Shown here: piece by piece, positions 1 through 11,658 of the stretch | How the letters are laid out: every line of letters starts with the position of its first letter | Position numbering within the stretch: the first letter of the stretch is position 1 | Assembly: GCA_013076295.1 (NCBI GenBank) | Contig: RQOL01000618.1 | Coordinates: 1,612,001 to 1,676,000 of the forward strand | Direction: 5' to 3' | DNA length: 64,000 nt | Source of the DNA: Sanderia malayensis | Taxonomy: Eukaryota > Cnidaria > Scyphozoa > Semaeostomeae > Pelagiidae | Made by a program: the position numbers and the translations under genes | Notes under the pieces: model-generated | Database searches by the model: none | What the model saw: the letters and a program-made list of their open reading frames with translations, nothing else | What the model was told of the DNA's origin: nothing

Positions 1-372
1 AAGCATCCAGCTACAACGATTGAGCCTACAAGCATCCACCTACAACGATTGAGCCTACAAGCATTCACTTACAGGGATTGAGCCTACAAGCAGCCAGCTA
101 CAAGGATCCAGTCTACAAGCAGCCAGCTACAAGGATCCAGCCTACAAGCATCCAGCCTTCAAGGATCTAGCTTACAAGCATCCAGCTACAAGGATTGAGT
201 CTTCAAGCATCCAGCTACAACGATTGAGCCTACAAGCATCCAGCTACAACGATTGAGCCTACAAGCATTCACTTACAGGGATTGAGCCTACAAGCAGCCA
301 GCTACAAGCATCCAGCCTACAAGGATCTAGCTTACAAGCATTCAGCTACAAGGATTGAGCCTATAAGCATTA
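1..372. repeat. 29-bp composite tandem repeat at the left edge
   Basis: About thirteen head-to-tail units of 29 bp. Each unit is two diverged 14-15 bp halves, one like AAGCATCCAGCTAC and one like AACGATTGAGCCTAC. Near the right end several halves alternate as single 14-15-mers. The order of variant units starting at position 1 recurs starting at about 205, giving a higher-order period near 204 bp (seven units). The array runs off the left edge, so its full length is unknown. It lies in the intron downstream of UGCG exon 11. I see no open frame of interest in it. Confidence 0.9.
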
Positions 373-461
373 AACCACAAATTTCCAGCTCAATCAAAGT
401 CCACATCCTCAAATAAAGACAATAGGGCCGAGGGGAGGCTATTTCTGAATAATCTACTTAC

Positions 462-3005
462 GCCTTGTACTATGACGAGCAATAGTTGATCCATAACGGC
501 CCAGAGCAAACAATGTTGAAGTAACGTTAGTAAGATGGATCGTCCAGTGAAATGGTTGACGCCCAAGGCCATTAATAATCCAATCACAAAGCATTCGGTC
601 AAAGGCTCCAGACATTGAGGGAAGGGTTCCATTGTTAATCGTAATCTTGTCCACCTGGTAATAATAGGAACGACAGTAGTAAAGTAATAATAACACTAGA
701 AATACTCAGCTGAATTGAGGAATTAAAAATTCTTTCTAGTTCTTCAGGGGAGGGGGTACAAGGAAGGAATTATAACGATGCTTCCCTTTATATATCTAGT
801 GATTTTTAGTCTGTGACAGAAAAGCATCCTCTAACCTGATCATTCTATCCTTAAATCGTGCAACTGTTCTGCTCTCTGGATTCTGCAATGCTGGCAAAGT
901 GCTCAGAGCAAATCGGTATCCTCTGCAACAAGACAAATGGTGCAATCAATGGAACAATCAGTGGCACAATCAATGGTACAATCAATGGTGCAATCAACGG
1001 TGCAATCAATGGCACAATAAATGGCACAATCAATGATACAACAAATGGCATAACCAGTGGCAAAACCAATAGTACATTCAATGGCACAATCAACAACAAG
1101 GAAACCGATTCATTTTCGATACTTGTTATTATACATTTGTTTTGTTAGTAGATTATAATTCCTTCACGTTAAGTAGCTAACATGTCCAAAAATACAATAG
1201 CATATGGCATAATTTAGAGAGCACTGCAGGTAGATATAAACTGAGAGAAGCTAACAAAAGTTTCACAAACCTTTTGTGAAGCTCTTTGGCCATGTAGTAA
1301 TCTTCAGCGATGTATTCGCCCAGAGATTGGAGACCACCTTCAAAATAAAAAAGTCAACTTTGAAACTTTGAGCACACGCCTTGTCAAGTAAGAATATTGT
1401 ATATGGAAATAGGATGTAAGAAAGTCACATGGTAAGAAGTATATGTGTGTAAAAGAAAAAACAAATAATTTATATGTATATATATAAAAAGAAGAAAAAA
1501 AAGACAATCAAAAACATCATTTAAAGAATACAATTGACTTGGAAGATGAATGGTAGGCAGTAGAAGGCAATGTTTGTCTTTTTATTCACGTAGTTTCTAG
1601 TTGTTGCTCAACGTTTTCATAGTAGAAAGCAATGGACGGTATAAAATAGCATTTCAGGGTTTCATAAGAAAACGTAGATAAAAACAGTCCATGGAAAGAT
1701 ACGGAGTAGAGAAAGGGGGAGGGAAAGAGAAAGAGCGTAGATGATCAGGTGAGTAGCAAATTGACATGTGAAAGTATACCTATTTCTTCTAGAAGTTTCT
1801 TATCAATTAGGCTTGCCATTCCATTCACACATTGCAGCTGCATAAAATTTGTGAACAGATAAACCCTGGCGTGCTGTGTTCCAAAATAAACCTGAAACAT
1901 AACAGATCATAATCCTAATAATAATTAATAAAGTATATGCATTTACGTCATTTGAGATTTCACCAATGAATTTGATCTTTATAATCTACCGGCTCATTTA
2001 AACAAGCATTGTGCTTGCTTCCACCAACAAATCGCAATGCAAGATTACTTTTGCGTCACAGAAAATGCTGGCATTTGATTGGCTGGTTACTAGAAGCCGA
2101 GCAATTTGACTGGTTATTGAAACGTGTGACTCTTATTTGCTACACTCTGTTAGCGTAACCGTTGATTCATAAGGAGCAGTTTATAAAGAGCAATTATCAG
2201 TCTTCGTCTCAAAATATCATAAATTTTTGCTACAGAGTTTGTTAAACCTTATAACTAACGTCGCACATTCAGAAATATAAAACATCCAATTTAACGCTTG
2301 ATTTCGGCGATTACTTCAAAATTCCAACGCTCGGAAATAAAGTCCTTGCTCTCGAGGAATGCTTTATTTTGACATGACCTGAAGATAAGTAAGCGTGAAA
2401 GGTCAAGTAATTGGGCTTACCTTTTCTAGACAACTGCCAAAACCATCGGCATTCGTTACGAAAGGCATCTACACGAGATAAGAACGGAATTATCTTGAGC
2501 AACTCAACTCAGCTAAGCGCAGCTCATTCGATAACAACTAAAATAGCCCAAACACCGTAATAAAATAGACGGCTTGACTATGACAATGGCATTACATGCA
2601 AATCCGTGTTGGTTAACAAAGGTCTTTCATGCGGAGGTATTAGTTTCAGCAAGAGAATCAAAAAAGCAACCACCTTCTCCGCAAACAAACCACAATCAGT
2701 GATTAAAAACTTTTTCATTCACGTCTATAAATATTTTTTACAACATCGCGATACTATGTCCCCCGGGTTTCCGCGATTTTCATGACAAAACCCATGCAAT
2801 TGCACGCGATTCCGGGGGGGGGACAGAAAGCATCACGAAACAGAGGGAGCAGCAACAACAACACGAGCCTCGAAGCAAACAACTTGATTGATATTCAAAG
2901 GAAGTTAATTTGACTCGTAACTCAGCGAAATAGTAGAAACAAAATCTGGACAGTCTTTGGGGGTTGAATAAGCTCATCGACAACAACAACAACAATGTTA
3001 AATGT

Positions 3006-3041
<36 letters not shown>

Positions 3042-5381
3042 TTGTTAAAATGCTCGTACCTGATGAACTATTGCTATGTTTGGTTGCAAGTGTGATACCA
3101 TTTCTTGTAAACTATCTGGCAACACTAAAGAAGAAAGAGACAGCGCATCATAAACAAATCCACCTCCATCAAACAATAGAACTGCAGAGAAAAAGGTGGG
3201 GGGTATAGTCTGGTGTCCAAAAAATACTGATGTACTACAATCAATCATGCATAAATCAATGGGGCACTGCTTTGGGGTCCTCCCTGACTTGGGACGTCTG
3301 TCACTAGCACAACACAAATTCAAAATCAGCAAGCAGACATCAGAAATAGACCTTCAGAAATAGTTTCATGATCTAACACTTATTTCCTGATTGGCGAAAT
3401 TATAAGCAAGATTATCCATTTGTACTAAAGTTGAAGTATAAAAATATGTTGATACGTTTCCCAGAGTCAAAGAGCTATACATACATAATATACATATATA
3501 CATTTGGTTTTCATACCTTGTATGCTGCTGTCACTTATTAATATGAGATCATATTTTGCCATGGTATACCCTTGCATCATGTTATTCACCTTTGGATTAA
3601 CTCCCACATCAAATGCACCTTTAAGAGTAATAGAATAGAACATGTACAATGTATGGGTAGGTGTTTAGCAGAGTAGAGGAACAGTGGGGAATATACAGCA
3701 AGTCAAACTTATGAGATTCAAGTATTAGAGAATTAAATATCAAGGCAAAATATCAAAGCAGAAAGACAGAGAGAGCAATGGATACATATCTGCCTAATAC
3801 AAGCTTGAATACATAAGTTTCATGTAGGAGGAAGTTTAGTTGTTGAAACGTGATAGAACTGATAGGACTATGAATAGCAAATCAAAAAAGATCTAAAGTA
3901 GAATTTGTTTGATAATTGATAATCAATTTGATAATAAACTAACATTTAAATATTCTGGCATCAACATTGGGATACGATTCTCTGAGTTTTTCTATTGTTG
4001 AAATTGCTGGATCATGGTCGTTTGGCACGCAAAATAGAATCTCGTACTGCCAAAAAATAGATACATTAAAGATTAATTATCAAAGAATCATTTCAGAAGA
4101 GTACTCAATGTTGTGCAGCAAAAATTTCTCCAAGTTCACCTTGGTGTAACTGAGTTCAAAAAATGACTGAAAGTTCTTGTACGAATTACCATCTTCACCG
4201 ACTACAGGCTGGAAAAGAAGAAAATGTGGCAATTGTGATTAAAAGCTTAACAAATATGTGCTGCATATATATAATGCCTGTTATATATTTGCAAGACATA
4301 TAGCTGCAAATATACAACAGCATAGATAATATATAAATTACATGCATTAAGCTTAATCAATTGCAAAAGACTTTAATATAACAATGTGGAAAAACAAATG
4401 CAACAGGTGACTTTTTATTAAAAATAAAAATTCATTAAAACATGAAACCTTGCTGTATAAAAGGCCTTCAAGCTACAAACAATAATGAACAATAGCCTTT
4501 TGTTGGATACAATAGAATCATACATTCTGATTCTTTTGTGTGCAGACTCCTGCTGTTCCTTCAATTAAGCTTAGATTCTTCTCATAAACAATAAGCGTAC
4601 CTTAATTATGGATACACCAGGAAGGTGTTCAGGCTCAATTTTCTCGACTACTTTATAGAGGTGCAATCTCCTGCAATTAAGAACAAAAATATCCTGAGCT
4701 GCTATAGAAACTGGTTTTTAGGATACAGATAAGTGAGATGAGATATCCTGTGCCGTTATTTCTTCTGTTTATGACTTATTTTATTGATGATAAATTGTTA
4801 TCGCGACAGCAGGTGCAAACGAAGTTAATTCAACTAGGTCTCGTGTGTCTCCAACGCTTTGACAGTATACCGCTAGAGGACGCATTTATAATCACTCAAA
4901 TCACGAAGTTGCAATAGTGGCTTAATTTTCTAGATAATTCGTGCAGGGGGAGTGTTTCTTTGTGGGGTTTTTGCTGCTGATAATTGAACTTCATTGCAAA
5001 CGCATTTTTGTTGTGTTTTGCAACGCAATGTTGCAGGTGGTAAAACGGCATGGCATGATCGCCTCAAAACAACAGCTTTTTAGCATAAAACAGATACTAC
5101 AACACTGTTTAGTAATTAGTTCATTACGGGTTATTTGTAAAATAGGTGCTATGTTAGTATTCATGCTTATTAAAATTTATGGAGCTTAAGACCTCTCCAC
5201 TCTGTAGTTTAGAGTTGCATTCTTTGACATTTGATGTAATACACAAATTTAGAAGGCCTAAAAGGAAGAAACTCGTCTCATACCCATAGACTATCGCAAT
5301 AATGTGCACAGATATCATAAACGTCCAGCCAGTAATGCACAGAACAGATAATATATCGGCTAATCCATATTCTATAACCAT
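462..5381 (-). CDS. UGCG: Ceramide glucosyltransferase (glucosylceramide synthase), 11 coding exons, 3' end off window
   Basis: Transfers glucose from UDP-glucose to ceramide, the first committed step of glucosphingolipid synthesis, on the cytosolic face of Golgi membranes. Coding exons in gene order: 5381-5284, 4670-4601, 4208-4140, 4046-3944, 3618-3517, 3124-3060, 2468-2421, 1891-1780, 1337-1271, 922-836, 654-462. All have GT-AG borders and compatible phases and give 338 codons. The protein begins with a hydrophobic signal anchor (about residues 9-32). GT21-family motifs are present in order: D1 near D89/D91 (NDHDPAI), D2 at D143 (SDSSI), D3 at D235 (IAEDYYMAK) and RxxRW at 271-275 (RMIRW). 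Two hydrophobic C-terminal segments follow in exon 11. Length and motif spacing match the ~394-aa vertebrate enzyme; about 55-60 residues, likely one exon, are missing beyond position 1. The start at 5381 puts the first membrane helix at the expected distance from the RLHL motif. Identification is by recalled family sequence, not a database search. Confidence 0.93.
936..1096. repeat. 12-bp minisatellite (AATGGCACAATC-like)
   Basis: About 13 tandem copies of a 12-bp unit, variants of AATGGCACAATC, inside the UGCG intron between exons 9 and 10. The array begins only about 14 bp upstream (in gene direction) of the exon 10 acceptor at 922. Because 12 is a multiple of 3 it reads open on both strands as low-complexity peptide (NGTI-like on plus, PLIV-like on minus). 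The flanking spliced exons show it is intronic, so neither reading is annotated as a gene. Confidence 0.85.
2980..3046. repeat. CAA/GTT microsatellite inverted repeat beside a splice donor
   Basis: A (CAA)5 tract at about 2981-2995 is followed after ~11 bp by a (GTT)n tract from 3007 to 3046, interrupted by one GAT. The two tracts are complementary, so the transcript could fold into a hairpin. It lies in the UGCG intron that starts at the exon 6 donor (3060), 13 bp from that splice site. Confidence 0.8.
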
Positions 5382-7580
5382 ATTTTCTTTTAATGCGAAT
5401 TACAGCAATTGGAAAAGTTCCGCGTTCACGAAATCCGGCACGATGCAAGCAGCATGAATACAAAAGAGAATTCTTCCTATTGGGTTTATTTACTGAGTTG
5501 AATTGTTGGCATCTGGAAGGGGGCGTTTCCCTCTCCCTCCCCACCGTAATGTTTTGCCATCTTCATGCCAGGAGGTCATCTCTATCCACGCAAAAAGTTG
5601 GATATTTTTGCAGAACATAAACAGATTTTATCAAGACAATGGAAGCTACAATATCTTGAATGTGAACTGAAAAGGTTAATCATTTAATAAGATGAAACAA
5701 AATCACCCTAATCACCCTAATAAATAAGATTTAACGACTCAATGTCTTTGCGAATAATTCACTCACTTCTCACAACAATGCTTGGTTTAGGTGTGTCTTT
5801 GATCTGAACTCGCACACCACTTAATCCATTTGAATTGTAGGATTGAGTTCCAAGCGGTAAACGAAGGAACATGCATAAAGGAGCATAAATCTAATGTTGA
5901 GCAAAGCATAATTCCAAAGCTTCTTCTGGCTTTAAATTAGTGTGCAATGCAATGAGGAAAAAGTTGAAATCAAAATGTCTGCAATTTTTGTAGAGCTTCC
6001 ATGCCTTTGCATGCGTCTTTGAATAGACAAGGTTTGCTTGGGCCTCAATTATCAAGACAAAGATGTCACGCTTTGACAGTCTTGCAAACAGACAAACACT
6101 CTTTTTTGATGAAATTGAAATGAAAATATAAAACGTGCAAATATAAAAACGTGCAAATAAAAAACATGCAAATATAAACGGGCAAATATAAAAACGTGCA
6201 AATGTAAAACGTGCAAATATTAGCATCAACAAAATTAATAACAAATATGAAACGATTAATAAAAGTCAGTGAATCAAACAAGTGTTTGCATGATTGATCG
6301 TGCGGAGTTTGCTTGTTTGGCCAGAGGAAAAACAAACATAACGAGCTGCAGAATGTGGGAAAATCAAAATAACATGCAGTTTGCCAATTTTCCAGAGTAG
6401 CAAAAGAGCAAAATAACACTGGCAGTTTTTCAGCTTACCAACAGCTGCAATCTACAACTTACCAGCACTCGCAGTTTTTCAGCTTCAGCGCAACAACATT
6501 TCAACTTAGCAACACCTTTTTGCACAACTTCGACGAATGCCTTGCATGTTGTTATGAAAGAAATTACACAAAATATGAAATTCACTTTTGTTCACTTTCA
6601 TAGAGAAATAGATTTACAAGTTGGATTAAAAAATCTAGAAAAATATCTATTAAATATAGAAGAATGTTATGTTACGTTAGTTAGCTTTTTATACGAAATA
6701 CTAATAAAGTTATTACTATATTTAATAGGATCAGCAATTCATAATAACAAATAATTCAAATCCAGTCCAGGATGTCATTTAAATAATAATAATTACGATC
6801 TTTATAGTCGATTTAAAAATACCCAAGCATGTAATTCTGAGTAATTTTCAAGGGCTACAGACAATACAGTATTCGTTTTTCTGCCTTTGTGGAACAGAGC
6901 TTTTAGCAATGGATCAAATAATGGAATTAAAACGAAGCATCCAAGTAGGGAGAGCAAACCAATAGCAAAGCTCAAAACCACTAGGTGTTGGGTATCTGTT
7001 GAACTATGCGCGATTAATATTCTCTGCTTGTTCTGCGATGTCGTTTATCATCCTAATCGCCTTTAAACGTCCATTAGCTCAAACTACACTTTATTAAGTT
7101 AGACTTGATCTGGTCCAGAGCTCCCCTGGTCTGTATAACTTATATATGTATTCAAAGACAAGACATTAACAAATCTTATTCTCTTATGAGCGTCTTATAC
7201 ATTCAATATTCATTCGATGTCATGCCTGGAGTCGATTCGCGCCCAGCAATTGTCCCAGTTAATCCACTATTTCTAATTATAATCCATTAGCTATTATATC
7301 TATAATATTGCTATAACTACCATGCACTAGAACGTGGAAGGGATATTTAACTACATATGCTACAATCCGGTGTGCAAACTAGACTACATTCTAAAATCAA
7401 AGCTACAACAGGGACGCGCAGATGTTGATTGCATTGACAAAATGCCAATTTACCTTCCTTGTGCTATAGCTATGCTATTAATTTGTCTGTCACAGGTCAC
7501 TTGCTCGTATAGTTTGCATAGGCTAAAAATTATTGTTGAAAATTCTAGTCGATGCGGGGGGAATGATAAAAACTGGTAAG
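5382..7580. other. Intergenic region between UGCG start and KLF 3' end
   Basis: AT-rich DNA containing the UGCG upstream region and the KLF 3' flank. A tandem repeat of about 17 bp (6124-6220) is listed separately. A possible minus-strand polyadenylation hexamer lies at about 7089-7094, some 490 bp past the KLF stop. On the minus strand a stretch of about 110 bp ending at a good donor (5767, GTGAGT) could be a 5' noncoding exon of UGCG, but I could not confirm it. The short open frames here are AT-rich and resemble no family I know. Confidence 0.5.
6124..6220. repeat. AT-rich tandem repeat, unit about 17 bp
   Basis: Five to six imperfect copies of a unit like CAAATATAAAAACGTG. The copies vary in the length of the A run and in the last bases. 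The repeat keeps overlapping frames open on the minus strand as Phe/Tyr/Cys-rich peptide, which I regard as artefact. Confidence 0.75.
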
Positions 7581-10500
7581 CTAAACAGATGTGTGTCTCT
7601 TCATGTGCAGAGACAAGTGATCTGAGCGTGAAAATGTCCGCGAGCATCGCATACACTTGAAAGGCCTCTGGCCAGTGTGCTTGCGATAGTGTCGTGTGAG
7701 TTCGTCGGATCGTGCGAATCGCCACGTGCAACCTTCCCATGTACACGCGTACGGCTTTTCGCCCGTGTGAGTTCTCTGGTGTGCTTTCAAATGCGAGCTC
7801 TTCGTGTACGACTTCTTGCAGCCCGGATGCGAGCACAAGTGCGTGCGAGCCACGGTCACGTTACGCTTTGTTGAATTAGGTGATTCTAACGGGAATTCGT
7901 TGGTAATCATCTGTTGTTGTTGTTGTTGATGTTGTTGTTGGTCTGAGATGACGTCATTGCACAGACTGTCGAAGCTTGGCGGTTCGACTTTTGCGTCTCC
8001 GGTTACTGCACCCGTTTGGCATCCGACAAGTGCGGTTGGCGAACTGACCTGTATGTTATCCTTCGCGACCGGGCCGACTCTGAAATTCCCAGTCAAATCC
8101 GACTGCTGGTCGATTTTATGCTGAGAAACTACAACTTGTGGCACGACAGTTGGTGGATTGACAATGAAATTTCTACCATCGGCAGTTATACAACAATTGC
8201 CATCATTGTTAATCGCGTAGGCATTCGTAGAATAACATGTATCAACGCAAGGCGTCTTTGCAACGGTCGTATAGTAGTTATGCTTGTTATTATTATCCGG
8301 TAACAACTGATAGCACTGGGTCGGTCCTATTGGGTTGGCGACGGTGAGAATGTACTGCGGCTGCACAGCGGCAAACGGAGACGCCATCGTCGTGTCCGCG
8401 GATATGTAGATTGGAGCGGCGGTCGACTCTTGCTGAATGGCGGACGGAACGAATATCGGACTGGCGGATTCATTAATGATTATTCCTTCAACGGGCCTAG
8501 TTTGTAAGCTGTTTGCTAGTTGTTGTTGATAGTTTTGCTGGAGATAAGCAACTGCGATGGGCTGCAGTGCCTGTGCTGAGTTTGCCAGCATTTTGGAGCG
8601 ACTATCTTCATGATACACATACTTCTCTTCGTGGCACTCCGCGGTGTTTCGCTCCACTGGCTCCTGTTTGATGAGGATTTGTTCGCTAATCTCTTTTCTA
8701 TTTACATTGTTGTTGTTGTTGCTGTTAATATTGTTGTTGTTGTTGTTAATATTGTTGTTATTGCCGTTATTATGAACTTGTTTCTTATTGCCGTCAGTTA
8801 GAAACTCGACAATGTCCACAGTGAAATTGTCTTCGGTGATATTGTTATTGTCCGATGTCGAACCATCGCTGGATGAGGTTTCGAACTCATTCCATAGCTA
8901 GAATAGATTAAACAGTAAAACAAATCAGTAATGGAAAGCTCAAATAGCAAACTTTCAGAATAACTCCGATATAGTGAACTACTAATTGAGTCAAATTCCT
9001 TGATTTATCAAACATCTGTCGCATTTGATATGCTTTATGCTTGACTGACAATCGATAAATCAAACTTTCGTTAATTCGAATAAATTCCCCACTTTTGACT
9101 TACTGAAGTTCAATTGCACACTTTATACATATATTACATACTCAATAGAACAGATACTTAAACACCGATACTTCCATAGTCTCAGTATTCCTCTATTAAA
9201 AGAATGCTGAGACTATGGAAATTTAAGAATAACAATGAAAATCTTGAGGCTCGGAAAAAATGTTGGTATTCGTATCAAACAAAAGTTTGTAACATCATAC
9301 TCAGGAGAGGATTATAATCTTTTGAAAAGAACAGATTTAGAAGTGGACAGAATAGGCCTGAAAACTTTGACTTTTTTGGAAACCCTTGCGCAAACATCGC
9401 AACAGCCTGTGACGCAAAGAATAAAATGAGACTTTACATGAGACAATCAATATTGAAATTCACCCGGGACAAAGTCTTCTTAATATCAAATCAAATAAGA
9501 CATCCTTTTCAATTAAATAGGAATCAGAACTTAAGAACATTCGCTTAATGCAGATACCAACAATGGCATTGTGACATGCAAAGTCTTAAAACACAACCGA
9601 AATACAATAAATGCCTTAAAAAGCAACGCTGTGATTATGTGAACACAGCAGGATAAAAGAAAGCAGGCATAGTAGATTACTGTCGGGAAAAACTGCAATC
9701 AATGTACTTGAAAATATACTGCAGCTTTTTCTCTAATGTTCATCAAACTTTGCAGTGTTATATGATTGAACTGTGGAGGACATGGAATGATGTCTATGTA
9801 AGAAGATAATGTCTGAGGACTTGGAAACGCTTATAGTTCGCTACTCGGAAATAGGTATGTCGAGATGCCAACTTGATACCTCCTGTCCAGAAGATTTCTC
9901 TTAGATCACCTCCTGGATGGAGTTATCACACGTGTGCACTTGCATTTTGGAATTGAGATGCCTAAATGCGCATGCGTGATAACATGAAACAGGGGCATGT
10001 CTTCAAAACAAAACCCAAATCTTCTCGTGAAAAATTACATCAAACGGATAGAATTGTCTCGGACATAAACAATAACAAAACTGGGTGTCATTCGTGATAC
10101 ATAATGCTAACAGATATAGCATATGGTTGACAACGGAACAACTCAACACTTAGACATCGATGAAGGGTAGTTACGAACATAAGAGCTGTAAACACGTAAT
10201 GGTGAGAAGTGTGAGTTTCCTATGCGTGGGATTCTAAAAGTTCCCACCCAAGTCAGCTCTGAAAATCGATTGAAACATTCATGCATGTTTTCGTTCATGT
10301 ACTGAGTCAGACGTTAAACATTTTTGTACACATTCAGGCAGACGTTAAACATTGATGACGAAAATCAGGAAGAAAAATAACATCCTCTTGGTGGTGCTTA
10401 ACAATAAATTATATCAAAGAAGCCTTTGAAAAGTAATAACATAATTTACCAGCGGATATGATGGGTATCAATTTTGGCTGATGGTGTTTTCACGCATCAG

Positions 10501-11658
10501 TGCATCCTATATCACAGACTCTATCTGGAATTCATTCAAGACATTCCAACTATCCAGTGAACTTTTTAGCTAAGTGCGAATCCGCATTTGAATGGTTGAA
10601 TTTCTATGTAATAGATTAACGTCAACAAGCAATCGCTAACCCCCCATCCTCCCAATCTGATATTCCTAACACATCGATATTCCACGACAGGGCCACTCAG
10701 CACGAAAAATAGAAATATTAGTGAATTTGGGGGAAATAAACAGTTTGTTTAAATCAACGTTCAAGGGGTTTCTCCTCTCTGAGAGTTATTTTTCGTTGTG
10801 AATCTCTGCTGGCTTTCACTTCAGTTTAATGATAAATTTATTATCGCGAACTGAGTAATATGCAGTGATGAAACTAGATGTTGTCACTTCACAAAAGTGA
10901 AACAGACGCAGGGAAAAAATTGTAGTAACAGGGTAGAAATTGTAAACGCATTATATTTTTATCCGCGAATTTCACTGTTTCGTAAATAAATATGGTCTAA
11001 CCGCAAATAAATCGAATTTGCTTTGTTCAAAGCATTAACCTTAGAAATATTCAAAACTTCGCAGGTTTTATGCGACAGATATCAATGTTTATAATTGTTC
11101 AATACTTGTAAAATGGAGAATGAAAGTATTTGATTTGTTGTTATAGAATTCGCTTATAATTTCTCATCAATCGCAAACTATACCAAGCAATACAGACAAG
11201 CAATATTCATAAACTTAGCACCAACATTCTGATCAATGGGACTTTTATAAAATAATTGTTTTTCAACAAAAAACATCCAGACAATAACTAGAATTAACAA
11301 TTCAGTGCAACCAATTATGACACCCATTGATGAATTTCTAAATACCAAACTGAAAATATTTCTCCAACGTGAATTTAAAAGAATAAGGAATTCACCAAAA
11401 TATTAGACTGCTGAATTGCTTGCATACGTCAATTAAAATATAAGGAAATACAGTCAGCAGACAACGGGCAAATAATCATCAAAAAATTCGAAGTATTAAA
11501 AGGGGGAGGTTTCCACTCTTCAACAATCACACAGACATAGCTATACATACCGTCTGAAAATCATAATTCCAATCTGTTATTTCTGTCAACGATTTCTCGC
11601 GATGTTCCGACTTAAAAACATTAACAGTAGACAATAATGGGTCTGCGATAGACATCAT
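7581..11658 (-). CDS. Krueppel-like factor (KLF2/4-type), two exons, 474 aa
   Basis: Sequence-specific nuclear transcription factor binding GC/CACCC boxes. Exon 1 is 11658-11551 (36 codons) and exon 2 is 8897-7581 (438 codons plus stop), joined by a phase-0 GT-AG intron of 2653 bp. The C-terminus holds three C2H2 fingers at about 391-413, 421-443 and 451-471, with TGEKPY and TGQRPF linkers and the protein ending three residues after the last His, the standard KLF layout. Recognition residues ([24 protein letters not shown]) are canonical. The short first exon carries a motif (ADPLL...VF...REKSL) resembling the N-terminal segment of vertebrate KLF1/2/4 (SDALLPSFSTF...REK). An IKQE sumoylation-type motif is at 112-115, as in KLF4. 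Poly-Asn (about 78-102) and poly-Gln tracts come from AAC/CAA microsatellites. Two adjacent ATGs start exon 1; I took the first. The exact orthologue (KLF2/4/17 group) is inferred from the N-terminal motif. Confidence 0.9.
8898..11550 (-). other. KLF intron 1
   Basis: A 2.65-kb AT-rich intron with donor GTATGT at 11550 and acceptor TTCTAG just above 8897. It contains a 19-bp inverted repeat at 9172-9220, listed separately. I see no other exon or element inside it. Confidence 0.75.
9172..9220. repeat. Short perfect-looking hairpin in the KLF intron
   Basis: Arms 9172-9190 and 9202-9220 are reverse complements over 19 bp with one mismatch, separated by an 11-bp AT-rich loop. Pairing does not continue outward. 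It could be a snap-back duplication or, less likely, a small-RNA hairpin. Confidence 0.7.

Noticed and set aside
1..372. CRISPR-like array at the left edge
   Set aside because: Units are contiguous and there are no unique spacers; the context is an animal gene. It is a simple tandem repeat.
454..696. A second open frame on the minus strand over UGCG exon 11
   Set aside because: Only the alternative frame continues the GT21 sequence from exon 10 (RMIRW) and carries conserved residues such as PLTECF; this one is a shadow.
851..1148. Overlapping open frames on both strands with repetitive Asn-Gly-Thr-Ile or Pro-Leu-Ile-Val peptides
   Set aside because: They are created by a 12-bp repeat, whose period keeps any frame open, and they overlap the acceptor and exon 10 of UGCG on the minus strand.
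5767..5880. Minus-strand open stretch with a good GTGAGT donor upstream of UGCG
   Set aside because: It reads as plausible peptide for about 37 codons but matches nothing I know, and the UGCG start exon has no convincing acceptor to join it. At most a noncoding first exon.
6542..6754. 70-codon plus-strand open frame
   Set aside because: Very AT-rich, no recognised domain, no splice context or conserved motif; expected by chance in this composition.
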